64,000 nucleotides of DNA from NCBI GenBank assembly GCA_963698775.1, contig CAVOSE010000001.1, positions 1 through 64,000 on the forward strand, in the 5' to 3' direction. How positions within the stretch are numbered: position 1 is the first letter of the stretch; each line of letters begins with the position of its first letter. Positions 36,662 to 46,113 of this stretch are shown here, one piece after another. This DNA comes from Thiohalocapsa sp963698775 (lineage in GTDB: Bacteria > Pseudomonadota > Gammaproteobacteria > Chromatiales > Chromatiaceae). The position numbers were made by a program, and so were the translations under genes. The notes under the pieces are model-generated. The model ran no database searches. It saw only the letters and a list, made by a program, of their open reading frames with translations, and was not told the DNA's origin.

Positions 36662-37774
36662 CTACTTGAAAAATGACTCCATCGAAAAGCCGTCCTTCTC
36701 GAGGATGTCACGCAGCCGGCGCAGCGCGTCCATCTGGATCTGTCGCACGCGCTCGCGCGTGACACCAAGCTCCTGCGCTACCCGCTCCAACGTGGAGTGT
36801 TCATATCCGTGCAAACCAAAGCGTCGCTCCACCACCTCCCGCTGCTTCTCGTTGAGCTTGTCGAGCCAGTGATCGAGGTTCGCGTTGATGTCGTCGTCTT
36901 GAATATCGTCAGCCGGATCGTGTGCGGAATCGTCTTGCAACATATCCACCAACGGCTTGTCTGCGTCCTTGCCGTAAGGCGTATCGACGGAGGCGATCCG
37001 CTCGTTCAAGCCAAGCATCCGCTTCACCTCACCGATCGGCTTGTCCAGCAGGTCCGCGATCTCTTCCGTGGTCGGTTCGTGGTCCCGTTGCTGGGCCAAC
37101 AGGCGCGTTGCCTTTAGGTAGACATTGATCTCCTTGACCACATGAATGGGCAACCGGACCGTACGGGTCTGGTTCATGATCGCCCGTTCGATGGTCTGTC
37201 GGATCCACCAGGTCGCATAGGTGGAAAAGCGAAAGCCGCGCTCGGGATCGAACTTCTCGACCGCCCTGATCAGACCCAAATTGCCCTCTTCGATCAGATC
37301 GAGCAGCGGTAAGCCCCGGTTCAAATAGCGCCGCGCGATCTTGACCACCAGCCGCAGATTGCTGACGATCATGCGGCCGCGTGCCTCCTCATCGCCCTGC
37401 TGCGCCAGGCGCGCGTAGTGCACCTCCTCTTCGGCCGTCAGCAGCTTTGAACCGCCGATCTCGTTGAGGTAGAGCCGGGTGGCGTCGAAGTCCGCGTCGC
37501 CGGCCATGAAACGCCGGGGTTCCTTGGGTTGCGCAACCTCGCCCCGCGGGCCACCGGCAACCTCATCTTCCGCCACGGCATCATCGTCAGTCATGTCATT
37601 GTCGGTGAGGTCATCGTCCGCCACGTCATCGAGTTCGCCGTCGAGCAGTTGGCTATCGAGGTCGGTTTCCGCATCGTCATCGACGACGGGACCGCTGTCA
37701 GTGTTGAGCAGGATGCCATCACCCACTGGCAAAGGAACGGTATCCGCAGCCTCTTCCTGCTTCCGCATTGGCAT
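36662..37774 (-). CDS. rpoS: RNA polymerase sigma factor RpoS
   Basis: A 370-residue stationary-phase/general-stress sigma factor. A ~90-residue acidic N-terminal leader (many Asp/Glu) precedes region 1.2-2 (FDATRLYLNEIG, then FRFSTYATWWIRQTIERAI), region 3 and region 4 with the helix-turn-helix LERVAQELGVTRERVRQIQ. The ATG at 37774 follows GGGGAG at good spacing. The acidic leader makes it longer than E. coli RpoS (330). It is the last gene of surE-pcm-yqaA-nlpD-rpoS; as in relatives, a promoter within nlpD is likely but not identified. Confidence 0.96.
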   Translation of the reverse strand: MPMRKQEEAADTVPLPVGDGILLNTDSGPVVDDDAETDLDSQLLDGELDDVADDDLTDNDMTDDDAVAEDEVAGGPRGEVAQPKEPRRFMAGDADFDATRLYLNEIGGSKLLTAEEEVHYARLAQQGDEEARGRMIVSNLRLVVKIARRYLNRGLPLLDLIEEGNLGLIRAVEKFDPERGFRFSTYATWWIRQTIERAIMNQTRTVRLPIHVVKEINVYLKATRLLAQQRDHEPTTEEIADLLDKPIGEVKRMLGLNERIASVDTPYGKDADKPLVDMLQDDSAHDPADDIQDDDINANLDHWLDKLNEKQREVVERRFGLHGYEHSTLERVAQELGVTRERVRQIQMDALRRLRDILEKDGFSMESFFK

Positions 37775-37835
37775 AGTCTCTCCCCCTATGACTGATTCAA
37801 GCGCCCTCCCTACCGACGCCGAGCCTCGACAGACT

Positions 37836-38651
37836 TCAACGCGATGCCGGCAGGAACCGCAGAGGATCAACGGCAACGCCGTCCCTGCGGATCTCGAAGT
37901 GCAGCAGGCTGTCCCCGTTGGCGGCCCGCCCGACCTCGGCAACACGCTGCCCGCGTTTGACCCTATCCCCTTCGCGAACGAGCAATTGCCGGTTGAAACC
38001 GTAGGCGCTCAAAAACCGATTATTATGTTTGACGATGATAAGGTTGCCGTAACCCTTGAGTCCACTACCGCTGTAGACCACCGTTCCATCAGCGGCACTG
38101 CCGACCGACGCACCAAGGGCAGAGCCGATGCGAATGCCCGAATGGGTTCGGTCACCGGCACGAAAGCCATGTTTCACCGGCCCAGCCAGCGGCCATTGCC
38201 ACTTGATACCCGAACTAGCCGCATCGGCACCCGCAACCGCGCTGGGCTTGCGCGCGGAGGTCTTGATCGGCTTGGCCGGGCTCCGCGCGGAGGACGATCT
38301 GCCCTTGCTCGCCACGGTGCGCGCGCCCCGACTCCGCGCGGGCGCGGTGCCATCCGGCGGTTTCACCCGCAAGAGGCCACCCGAGTAGATGGTGTAGGGC
38401 GGCTGTAGTCCGTTCCAACTGGCGAGCTTGCGGGTACCGACACGCTGGCGCTCCGCGATTTCGCTCAGGGTGTCACCCCGGCGCACGCGATAAAAGCCTG
38501 GCGGCGCGGGACCGTAGCCATTGCGGCTGTCCACCGGCGCCAGACCGCCGGCACCGCAGCCACCCAGCAGCAAGAGCACCACCAGCGCAAACAGCAAGAC
38601 CATTGGGCGCGGGCAAAGCGAAGACGGGGCCAGCCGACTCGATTGGTTCAT
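37836..38651 (-). CDS. nlpD: Lipoprotein NlpD with LysM and LytM domains
   Basis: A 271-residue lipoprotein. The signal ends in the lipobox L-G-G-C near residue 32. A LysM peptidoglycan-binding domain (FYRVRRGDTLSEIAER) lies at about 53-97, followed by a basic Ser/Ala/Lys linker. A C-terminal M23/LytM domain (about 150-268) has HSGIRIG and LLHFEIR in place of a full zinc site. This degenerate site is typical of NlpD, which activates the amidase AmiC at division instead of cutting peptidoglycan itself. It directly precedes rpoS. Confidence 0.93.
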   Translation of the reverse strand: MNQSSRLAPSSLCPRPMVLLFALVVLLLLGGCGAGGLAPVDSRNGYGPAPPGFYRVRRGDTLSEIAERQRVGTRKLASWNGLQPPYTIYSGGLLRVKPPDGTAPARSRGARTVASKGRSSSARSPAKPIKTSARKPSAVAGADAASSGIKWQWPLAGPVKHGFRAGDRTHSGIRIGSALGASVGSAADGTVVYSGSGLKGYGNLIIVKHNNRFLSAYGFNRQLLVREGDRVKRGQRVAEVGRAANGDSLLHFEIRRDGVAVDPLRFLPASR

Positions 38652-38673
38652 GTGTGGAACAGGCGTGGCCGCG

Positions 38674-39249
38674 CTACCGCAGGATCAGAACCAGCGCGAT
38701 TAGACCGATCATGATCCAGCCCATGGTGTCGACGTATTGGCGCAGGCGCCTCTCCATCGGCTCGCCGCCCCAGGCCATCAGCGCCGCCACTAGAAAGAAG
38801 CGCGCACCGCGCCCGACTGCTGAGGCGATCACAAACGGCAAAAAAGCCATCGACAGCACCCCGGCGGTAATGGTGAAGATCTTGTAGGGGATCGGCGAGA
38901 AACCCGCCAGAAACACGGCCCAGACTCCCCAGCGGTCGAACCACTGTTTGCCATGTTCGAACGCATCTTGGTAACGCCCTCCCTCCCCCACAAAGGGTTG
39001 GATGAGATCGAACGCGAACATGCCGATGGCGTAGCCCAGCATGCCCCCTGCCACGGACGCCAGCGTGGTCAGTAGCGCAAACCGCCAGGCCCTGGCCGGT
39101 TGCGCCATGCTCATAGGCGCCAGCATCACGTCGGGCGGAATCGGGAAGAACGACGACTCGGCGAAGCTCAAACCGCCCAGATACCACTGCGCATGGCGGT
39201 GGCGCGACCAGGACATCACGCGGTCGTAGAGCTTGGAGAACAGACGCAT
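38674..39249 (-). CDS. yqaA: YqaA family (SNARE-associated/DedA-like) membrane protein
   Basis: A 191-residue inner-membrane protein with several spans and the family marks FAESSFFPIPPDVMLAPM and GFSPIPYKIFTITAG. GGAGGG precedes the ATG at 39249, which shares one base with the pcm stop (TGATG), so translation is coupled. Function is not well known; DedA-like proteins may be lipid flippases. Its place between pcm and nlpD is conserved in several gammaproteobacteria. Confidence 0.9.
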   Translation of the reverse strand: MRLFSKLYDRVMSWSRHRHAQWYLGGLSFAESSFFPIPPDVMLAPMSMAQPARAWRFALLTTLASVAGGMLGYAIGMFAFDLIQPFVGEGGRYQDAFEHGKQWFDRWGVWAVFLAGFSPIPYKIFTITAGVLSMAFLPFVIASAVGRGARFFLVAALMAWGGEPMERRLRQYVDTMGWIMIGLIALVLILR

Positions 39250-39926
39250 CAGGCAATCCCTCCCAACAGGGGTACGAAAGTGACCGGCTCGAGGACCTCG
39301 TGCCGGAAGCCGACGCTGGTGCGCGTCAGCCGAAGGAGCAGTTGCTCTTTGCCGCGATTGATCGGTACGACCATCCTGCCCCCGAGCGCCAATTGCTCCG
39401 CCAGCAGCCGTGGCACACCGTTGGCGGCCGCGGTGACGAGAATGCCCTCGAACGGGGCGTACTCCGACCACCCAAAGTTGCCATCACCGTAACGCAAACG
39501 CACGTTGCGCAAACACAGTGCACGCAACCGGGCATCGGCGCGTTGCCACAGCACCGACATGCGCTCGACGCTGTAAACACGACGCACCAGCGAGGCCAGC
39601 ACGGCGGTCTGGAAGCCGGAGCCGGTGCCGATCTCCAGCACCGTCGAGCAACCGCCCGATGCGAGCAGTGCTTCGGTCATACGCGCGACCGTATAGGGCT
39701 GTGAGATGGTCTGGCCATGACCGATCGGCAACGCGGAGTCGTCGTAGGCATGGCTCGCCAACGCCTCGTCGACAAAGAGATGGCGCGGGAGTTGTCGCAT
39801 GGTCTCGAGCACACGCACATCGGCGATGCCGGAGTCCATCAACCGCTGAACCAATCGCTCCCGCGAACGCGGCGAGGCGAAGCACCGACCGGCACCACCC
39901 TCGGGTGCCACTTGGCCGGCGATCAA
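39249..39926 (-). CDS. pcm: Protein-L-isoaspartate O-methyltransferase
   Basis: A 225-residue S-adenosylmethionine-dependent enzyme that starts repair of isoaspartyl residues in aged proteins. The substrate loop (YDDSALPIGHGQTISQPY) and the SAM motif VLEIGTGSGFQTAVLA are clear, with the later LVTAAANGVP segment. Length is close to E. coli Pcm. It overlaps surE by 4 bases and yqaA by one, in the classical stationary-phase cluster with rpoS. Confidence 0.96.
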   Translation of the reverse strand: MIAGQVAPEGGAGRCFASPRSRERLVQRLMDSGIADVRVLETMRQLPRHLFVDEALASHAYDDSALPIGHGQTISQPYTVARMTEALLASGGCSTVLEIGTGSGFQTAVLASLVRRVYSVERMSVLWQRADARLRALCLRNVRLRYGDGNFGWSEYAPFEGILVTAAANGVPRLLAEQLALGGRMVVPINRGKEQLLLRLTRTSVGFRHEVLEPVTFVPLLGGIA

Positions 39927-40672
39927 CCTAGACCTTCCAGCCAGCTGCCCAGCAGGTCGATGGCCCCGTGTCGCGTGAGATCGACTTGGATCGGCGTCAC
40001 CGAGACGAAGCCGTTGCGCAGGGCAAAAAAATCGGTGCCCTCGCCAGCGTCCTGTTCAGACCCCGCCGGGCCTATCCAGTACATGGGCCGTCCACGTGGA
40101 TCGAGCAGTTGCGTCACCGGCTCCGCCTTGTGGCGGTGTCCAAGCCGGGTTGCGCTCAGCCCGCGGATCTGGTCCGGCGGCAAGTCGGGGACGTTGACAT
40201 TGAGAATGGTACTCGGGCTCATGTCCGCATCGCGCAGGCCCGCGACCAGTCGCCCGGCAAACAGAGCGGCTGTCTCTAGATACCGGGGCTGATGCGAATC
40301 GATGGACACGGCGATGGCCGGCAGCCCGAGAAACCGGCCTTCGGTGGCGGCCGCGACGGTCCCCGAATAGATCACGTCGTCGCCGAGATTCGGACCGTGA
40401 TTGATGCCCGCCACAACCAGGTCGGGCTCTCTGTCCAGCAGTCCGGTGATGGCCAAATGCACACAATCGGTTGGAGTCCCATTGACACGGAAGTAGCCAT
40501 TGTCGAGCCGCTCGGCGCGAATCGGGACGTCCAGCGTCAGCGAGTTGCTGGCGCCGCTGCGATCCCGATCCGGCGCCACCACCGTGACATCACCGTGTCG
40601 CGCCAGCTCTTCCGCCAGGATGCGCAGGCCCGGTGAGCGATAACCGTCGTCGTTACTGAGGAGGATGTTCAT
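39923..40672 (-). CDS. surE: 5'/3'-nucleotidase SurE
   Basis: A 249-residue metal-dependent nucleotidase/exopolyphosphatase. The N-terminal MNILLSNDDGYRSPG contains the metal-binding Asp pair, followed by VVAPDRDRSGASNSLT and the GINHGPNLGDDVIYSGTV motif. It is the first gene of surE-pcm-yqaA-nlpD-rpoS and is divergent from the Smr gene across about 150 bases. Confidence 0.97.
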   Translation of the reverse strand: MNILLSNDDGYRSPGLRILAEELARHGDVTVVAPDRDRSGASNSLTLDVPIRAERLDNGYFRVNGTPTDCVHLAITGLLDREPDLVVAGINHGPNLGDDVIYSGTVAAATEGRFLGLPAIAVSIDSHQPRYLETAALFAGRLVAGLRDADMSPSTILNVNVPDLPPDQIRGLSATRLGHRHKAEPVTQLLDPRGRPMYWIGPAGSEQDAGEGTDFFALRNGFVSVTPIQVDLTRHGAIDLLGSWLEGLG

Positions 40673-40823
40673 CGGGCAGCGCTAGTCGCCATGGATGCGG
40701 AACGAAGGGTTCAAATAAGCCTCTCATCATAGCTGCAATGCCCACACCGGAACACACTCGGGCGTATCGTGCCCTGGCGTTGCTATACTGGAGCCCGCGG
40801 GAAATCCTGGGATTACAGAGAAA

Positions 40824-41378
40824 ATGAAAAAGCCACTCCAGGACGCTGATTATGCATTATTTCGCGCCGAAATCGAAGGCGCAGAGCCGTTGCGTCACGA
40901 TCAGGCCGAACCCTACCGCAGGCGCCCACCGCCGATTCCCCGCCCGCGTCCGCCCGAGGACGACGAAGACGACCTTGCACTTTTGTCGGAATCCGAGGTC
41001 GAGACCCACGACTATCTGCTGTTCGCCCGACCCGGCGTGCAAAAGCGGGTATTGCAGGACCTGCAGCGTGGCCATATCGCCGCCGGCCTGGAACTCGACC
41101 TGCATGGTCTGACGGCGGAGCATGCGCGCGTCGCCCTGCGGGAGTTTCTGGCGGAATGCCATCACCGCCGCATTCGCTGCGCGCGCATCATCCACGGCAA
41201 GGGCTTCGGCTCCCAGCGGCGCCAACCGGTGCTAAAGTGCAAGGTCAACTACTGGCTGCGTCTACGGCAGGACGTACTCGCCTTCTGTTCCGCCCCACGC
41301 CGCGACGGCGGTACCGGTGCCGCCTACGTGTTGTTGCGCAACCCGAACAAGGCAAAGCGGCAAGCGAACTGCGCCTGA
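40824..41378 (+). CDS. Smr-domain protein
   Basis: A 184-residue protein with a ~90-residue proline- and acid-rich N-terminal part and a C-terminal Smr domain. The domain is marked by LDLHGLTAEHARVAL and by IIHGKGFGSQ followed by VNYWLRLRQDVLAF. Smr domains cut or nick nucleic acids; relatives such as SmrB rescue collided ribosomes by cleaving mRNA. Whether this protein acts on RNA or DNA is not readable. It is divergent from surE. Confidence 0.88.
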   Translation: MKKPLQDADYALFRAEIEGAEPLRHDQAEPYRRRPPPIPRPRPPEDDEDDLALLSESEVETHDYLLFARPGVQKRVLQDLQRGHIAAGLELDLHGLTAEHARVALREFLAECHHRRIRCARIIHGKGFGSQRRQPVLKCKVNYWLRLRQDVLAFCSAPRRDGGTGAAYVLLRNPNKAKRQANCA

Positions 41379-41468
41379 CCGAACCCAGCGGACCGCCCGA
41401 GCGATTCCAGTTGCACCACCCGCCCGTCAGCCTGTCCAATAGCGTTTTGCCATCGAACCATCGCAGTC

Positions 41469-44400
41469 TTGAAACCGCACCGCCCCGCTATCGTCCGGTC
41501 GCACCGCCCATCCCACTACCTCCTGCCCGGCTGCTTTGCCTTGTTCATCCTGCTGCTACCCGCGCTACCGGCGCCAGCGGCCGAGACTGAGCAACCAGCA
41601 GAGACCAGCGCCGTCGTCGACAGCGCCGCGTCGACGCCTGCCACGGCCGCGTCCCTTAGCGTCGAGTTGCTGGAGAGCCGCATCAAGGAAGCGGAGTCCA
41701 ACGGGTCGCTGACCGAAGAGGGCAGGACCAAGCTAATCGAGCAGTACCGCGGCGCGCTCGGTGCACTGGCGCAAGCAAAGGCGTTCGAAGCAAAGGCCGC
41801 CGAATTTCGTGCCTCCATCGACAGCGCGCCACGTGAAGCCGCCAGTATTCGTGCTGAGATCGAGTCCAGCCGGAAAACCAAGCCCGAGCCCGCGGCGGCC
41901 CTACCGACCGACGCCGATCTGAAACAGATCGAGCGGCTGTTGGCGCTCGAACAGGCAGAATCCGCCGCGGTCGATACGCAAATCGCCGAACTGGACAAGC
42001 TGCTTGACGAAGACGAGCAGCAGCCGGGCCAGATGCGCACCCGCCTGGCCGAGGCGACTCAGGCGCTGGAAGCGGTCGATGCCGATCTTCAGACCGAACC
42101 ACCCGACGGCGCCAGCAGCACGGAACGGCAGGCGCGCGAATGGTTTCTGCGGGCACGGCGCGATGCGCTGCGCGCCGAACTCCTGATGCTCGATCAACAG
42201 ATCCTCAGCGCCGACGAGCGTCGCGAGCTGTGGAGCGCCCGCCGTGACCAAAAACTGCTCCAGCAAAAGCGCTTGCGCGACCGGCGCGCGACGCTGGAGA
42301 ACGAGGCCGATCGACTTCGATACCTCGACGCGCAACGCGTCTCCGATGAAACCGCCGCGGCCGCCCGCGAGACCGCCGACGCGCACCCGCAAGTGAAGGC
42401 CCTGGCCGAGCAGAACCGCGCGCTCAGCGAGGACATCACCGCGGCCACCCAGGCGCTCGATCAGCTCGACGAGCGAGAGGCTAAGTTGAAGCAGGACGGT
42501 CAGCGCGTCGAGCAGGACTTCCGCAGCGCCCGCCAGCGCCTCGATGCGGCAGGCTTGAGCCGCGCCCTGGGGCAAGTGTTGATCGATCAACGCAGTCAAT
42601 TGCCCGATCTGCGGACCCTGCGCAAGGAGGCGGAGACGCGTGCCGACATCATCGCGGAGCTGACACTGGATCAGATCCGTCACCGCGACGAGCGGCGCAG
42701 GCTGGCCGATATGGACGGCTATCTCGACCAAGCGCTGGCCGGCATCGAAGACGCGGAGCAGGCGGGCATTCGCGACGACTTGCGCGAGCAAGCCGAGCGC
42801 CGCCAGGATCTGCTCAAGCGTGCCCTCGACGTCGAGGAGAGCTACCGCAACGCGCTGTCCGAACTGGACTTCACCGCCAGCCGGCTGATCGAAGCCGTCG
42901 AAGGCTACGACAACTTCCTGGCGGAACGCCTGCTCTGGGTCCGCAGCAACCCACCGTTGATCGAGCAGAGCTTCTCGCCGCTGCCCGCCGCTATCTACTG
43001 GCTGATCTCGCCGGCACGCTGGCTGAAGGTCGCCGACGTCATCCGATACGAGGCGGTTCGCTCGCCGGTGTTCTGGATCGGCTTGCTGGTGGTCGTGGTG
43101 CTGGTGTGGCGCGGCTCCGCCATTCGCCGCGCCATCCGCGCCCGTGCCGACAACCTCCGCCGTGTCAGCACCGATCGCTTCGTCTACACGCTCGAGGCGC
43201 TGGGCCTGACGCTGCTGGCGGCAACGCCATGGCCGCTGCTGCTGCTGCTGTTCGGCTTGGAGCTCGCTGGCTCGTTTGAGCCCGCCGCTTTCCCGAAGGC
43301 CATTGGCCAAGCCTTAATCGCGGTTGCGCCTGCACTCTACTACCTGCGGGCCTTCCGTCTGCTCTGCATGCCCGGCGGTGTCGCCGATCGCCACTTTCGC
43401 TGGCACACCGATGTGCTCCAACTGCTGCGCCGAACCTTCGCCTGGGCCGCCTCACTGCTGCTGCCCATCGGCTTTGTCGCGACAGCGATTCACAATCAAG
43501 CGAACCCGGACTACACGGGCACGCTCGGACGCCTGTCGTTGGTCGCCTTTGAGCTCGGGCTCGCGGTCTTCACCGCCACGCTGATGCACCCCAGCCGCGG
43601 CGTCTTTCGCCATATGCTTGCCGAAAATCCCACCGGATGGGCCAGTCGCTTGCGCGGCGTCTGGTTTGGCCTGCTGGTGGCAGTGCCGTTGGCGCTCGCG
43701 CTGATCACGCTGATTGGTTACCAGTACACATCCGGCACGCTGCTGGAGTCACTGGTCAGCGAGCTATGGCTGGTGCTCGGTCTGGTGGTCGCGCACCAAC
43801 TGATCGTGCGCTGGCTCATGGTGACGCGCCGCAGCCTCGCGCTGCAAGCGGCGCTGGAGCGGCGCGCACAAAGCGAAGCGCTACGAGAAGCCGAGAGAGA
43901 GACCGGCCGCGACGGCGAGCCGATGTCCGTCGAGACCTTGGCGGCGCCGGACGACGGAGTCGATCTGGCGTCCCTCGACGCGCAGACCCGGCGCCTGCTG
44001 AATACGCTGGTCGTGATCGCGGCGACGGTCGGCATCTGGTTGATCTGGTCCGACGTGCTGCCGGCGCTTAACCTGTTCGAGCGCGTCACGCTCTGGAGCT
44101 ACAGCGGGGCCATCGACGGCGTCGAACAACAGATACCGGTCACGCTAGCCGACATCGGCATGATCCTCGTCATCGTGCTGGTCGCGCTCGCCGCGGGCAA
44201 GAACCTACCTGCACTGCTGGAGATCCTGCTGCTGAAGAACACCGCCGTCAGCGCCGGCAGCCGCTACACCATCATCACGCTGATGGGCTACAGCATTACC
44301 GCCATCGGCACCCTGTTCGTGTTCAGCACCCTCGGCCTGACCTGGGGGGAGGTGCAATGGCTGATCGCGGCGCTGAGCGTCGGCATCGGCTTCGGCCTGC

Positions 44401-44966
44401 AGGAGATCGTCGCCAACTTCATCAGCGGCCTGATCATCCTGTTCGAGCGCCCGGTGCGGGTCGGAGACATCGTCACCATTGGCGAGACCACCGGCGTCGT
44501 CACCCGGATCGAGATCCGAGCCACCACCATCCGCAACTGGGACAAGCAGGAATTGTTGGTGCCAAACAAGGAGTTCATTACGGGCCGGTTGCTTAACTGG
44601 ACCCTAACCGACCAGGTCAACCGCGTGGTCATCACCGTCGGTGCTGAGTACGGCTGCGACACGCGCATGGCGCTGCAACTGCTGCGCGACGCCGCCGCCG
44701 AGAACCCGCGCGTACTGACCGATCCGGCACCGCTGGTCAATTTCGAGGGCTTCGACGACAATTCCCTGCGGCTCGTACTGCGCTGCTATCTCGACAGCCT
44801 GGAATATCGTCTTGCCGTCACCGGCGAGCTACACCAGGCCATTGACGACAAGTTCCGCGCGGCCGGCATCGGCATCGCCTTCCCGCAGCGCGACATCCAT
44901 TTACGCACATCGGAGCCGCTGGAGGTCCGCTTGCGCCGGACTGATCGACCCGCACCCGATGGCTAG
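41469..44966 (+). CDS. Large MscS-type mechanosensitive channel (MscK/MscM-like)
   Basis: A 1165-residue protein. A signal sequence (cleavage after PAPAA, about residue 38) is followed by a ~450-residue periplasmic coiled coil and about ten membrane spans. A C-terminal MscS core has the pore/beta domain FGLQEIVANFISGLIILFERPVRVGDIV and IRNWDKQELLVPNKEFI. Such giant members open on membrane tension or ionic cues to release solutes. The start is a TTG, the only start codon that keeps the whole signal sequence. Length agrees with MscK (1120). Confidence 0.9.
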   Translation: MKPHRPAIVRSHRPSHYLLPGCFALFILLLPALPAPAAETEQPAETSAVVDSAASTPATAASLSVELLESRIKEAESNGSLTEEGRTKLIEQYRGALGALAQAKAFEAKAAEFRASIDSAPREAASIRAEIESSRKTKPEPAAALPTDADLKQIERLLALEQAESAAVDTQIAELDKLLDEDEQQPGQMRTRLAEATQALEAVDADLQTEPPDGASSTERQAREWFLRARRDALRAELLMLDQQILSADERRELWSARRDQKLLQQKRLRDRRATLENEADRLRYLDAQRVSDETAAAARETADAHPQVKALAEQNRALSEDITAATQALDQLDEREAKLKQDGQRVEQDFRSARQRLDAAGLSRALGQVLIDQRSQLPDLRTLRKEAETRADIIAELTLDQIRHRDERRRLADMDGYLDQALAGIEDAEQAGIRDDLREQAERRQDLLKRALDVEESYRNALSELDFTASRLIEAVEGYDNFLAERLLWVRSNPPLIEQSFSPLPAAIYWLISPARWLKVADVIRYEAVRSPVFWIGLLVVVVLVWRGSAIRRAIRARADNLRRVSTDRFVYTLEALGLTLLAATPWPLLLLLFGLELAGSFEPAAFPKAIGQALIAVAPALYYLRAFRLLCMPGGVADRHFRWHTDVLQLLRRTFAWAASLLLPIGFVATAIHNQANPDYTGTLGRLSLVAFELGLAVFTATLMHPSRGVFRHMLAENPTGWASRLRGVWFGLLVAVPLALALITLIGYQYTSGTLLESLVSELWLVLGLVVAHQLIVRWLMVTRRSLALQAALERRAQSEALREAERETGRDGEPMSVETLAAPDDGVDLASLDAQTRRLLNTLVVIAATVGIWLIWSDVLPALNLFERVTLWSYSGAIDGVEQQIPVTLADIGMILVIVLVALAAGKNLPALLEILLLKNTAVSAGSRYTIITLMGYSITAIGTLFVFSTLGLTWGEVQWLIAALSVGIGFGLQEIVANFISGLIILFERPVRVGDIVTIGETTGVVTRIEIRATTIRNWDKQELLVPNKEFITGRLLNWTLTDQVNRVVITVGAEYGCDTRMALQLLRDAAAENPRVLTDPAPLVNFEGFDDNSLRLVLRCYLDSLEYRLAVTGELHQAIDDKFRAAGIGIAFPQRDIHLRTSEPLEVRLRRTDRPAPDG

Positions 44967-45119
44967 GCCCACTTGCTCCTAAGCGAGCGGCCTGTCGCGG
45001 CGATGGGACGACATCGAAACCGGCCCGGTGTTGTCTCCAACAGGCTTGCGTCACGAACTTCTAGAATTCGCCCAGCGCGTCACCGCCTGTCTATCCCACA
45101 CTGAGGTACCGCTCGGAAA

Positions 45120-45434
45120 GTGGCAGCAAAATCCGGAATCGACCGATTGCTGCCACTGAGGCTCGCCGGCGAGATCCTCCGCGAGGACTTTATGCAGCCC
45201 CTCGGCCTATCGGCGAATGCCCTCGCCAAGGCGCTGCATGTCCCGGCGAACCGGGTCACCGCCATCCTGAAGGGCACCCGCTCGATCACCGCCGACACGG
45301 CGCTCCGGCTTGCTCGCTACTTCAATACGACCCCACAATCCTGGCTGAACCTCCAGAAGAACTACGAGCTGGAAGTGGCGAAGCGCACGGTGGGCCGAGC
45401 CGTCGAGGCCGAGGTCTCTCCCCGCGCGGCATGA
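45120..45434 (+). CDS. higA: HigA-type XRE antitoxin-like regulator, without a toxin partner
   Basis: A 104-residue helix-turn-helix protein. LAGEILREDFMQPLGLSANALAKAL and TRSITADTALRLARYF are the standard HigA/VapI marks, followed by WLNLQKNYELE. HigA normally neutralises the HigB RNase encoded just upstream, but the 153 bases before this gene encode no HigB in any frame. It is thus an orphan that may only regulate transcription. The start is a GTG with a weak ribosome binding site. A broken gene follows on the same strand. Confidence 0.85.
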   Translation: MAAKSGIDRLLPLRLAGEILREDFMQPLGLSANALAKALHVPANRVTAILKGTRSITADTALRLARYFNTTPQSWLNLQKNYELEVAKRTVGRAVEAEVSPRAA

Positions 45435-45491
45435 TCAATAGGTCGCGTGCCGCAAGGAAACGCGCTGTTAACCCTCACTTGGGAACAAGGC

Positions 45492-45874
45492 ATGGATAAG
45501 CTGAGCCGTATCTGGTTCCGAACCGAGTGTCGGGACCGCCTGCGCAGCGGTCAGGGTACTGCCTTTCAGGACCTCTTCGCCGACCTGATGGAGCTTGCGT
45601 ATCCGAGAGACTTTCAGCGCATCCGATCAAGAAGGCTTGCGGGGACTTCGATGGCGCCGTCCATCACTGGGGAGACCGGATGGCGGCCTGGGCATTTGTC
45701 CACAATGATCGTGACGGCCTGCCGCCGGAGGCGTTCGAGGTGATCCAAGACCTCGCTGTCCAGAACCGACATGTTTCCATCGAGCTGTGGGGACCGCGCG
45801 ATATCGAGACAACGGCGCTTAAACTATCGGGCGACGCGCTGGCCCGCATCTTCGGCCCGGCGCCAAGCGATTAA
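45492..45874 (+). pseudogene. Broken gene with deletion and frameshift
   Basis: Two adjoining frames form parts of one protein. Frame A (from the ATG at 45492, AAGG upstream) reads MDKLSRIWFRTECRDRLRSG then FADLMELAYPRDFQRIR. Around 45630-45640 the reading must jump to frame B, which reads FDGAVHHWGDRMAAWAFVHNDRDGLPPEAF and ends at 45874. From memory, intact homologues carry a further ~50-residue segment between these parts, so a deletion plus frameshift is likely. I do not recall the function with confidence; proteins of this type occur near restriction or ABC-type defence genes. Confidence 0.6.
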
Positions 45875-46113
45875 ACTCAGCGACTTGCGATCAAAGCCGC
45901 GGCGAGCTTCACATAGTTGCAAACTTCACATAGTGGCCGGTTGCTGCCGTCGGGGCGGCCTGAACCGACCCAAGACCAGCCCGCAGACACCCGCAACAGC
46001 GGTGTACGAATGCGGAAGGGTCAGCGCGGGTTACTCTGAGAAATTCCCGTGAAACAGAGTGAGCGACAACAGCGGGTATACTACCCGCTAAGTCCCCCAT
46101 ACCCGAGGCATGC

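Noticed and set aside
41901..43310. A 469-codon minus-strand frame opposite the large mechanosensitive channel gene
   Set aside because: It is an antisense frame of a clear gene; its Leu/Gln repeats mirror the sense coiled coil.
44967..45119. Possible HigB toxin gene before higA
   Set aside because: All three plus frames contain stops or unrelated sequence and the space is too short for HigB.
45909..45938. Two CTTCACATAG direct repeats before ppx, considered as a Pho box
   Set aside because: The repeat period is 17 bases, not 11, and the units do not match CTGTCAT.
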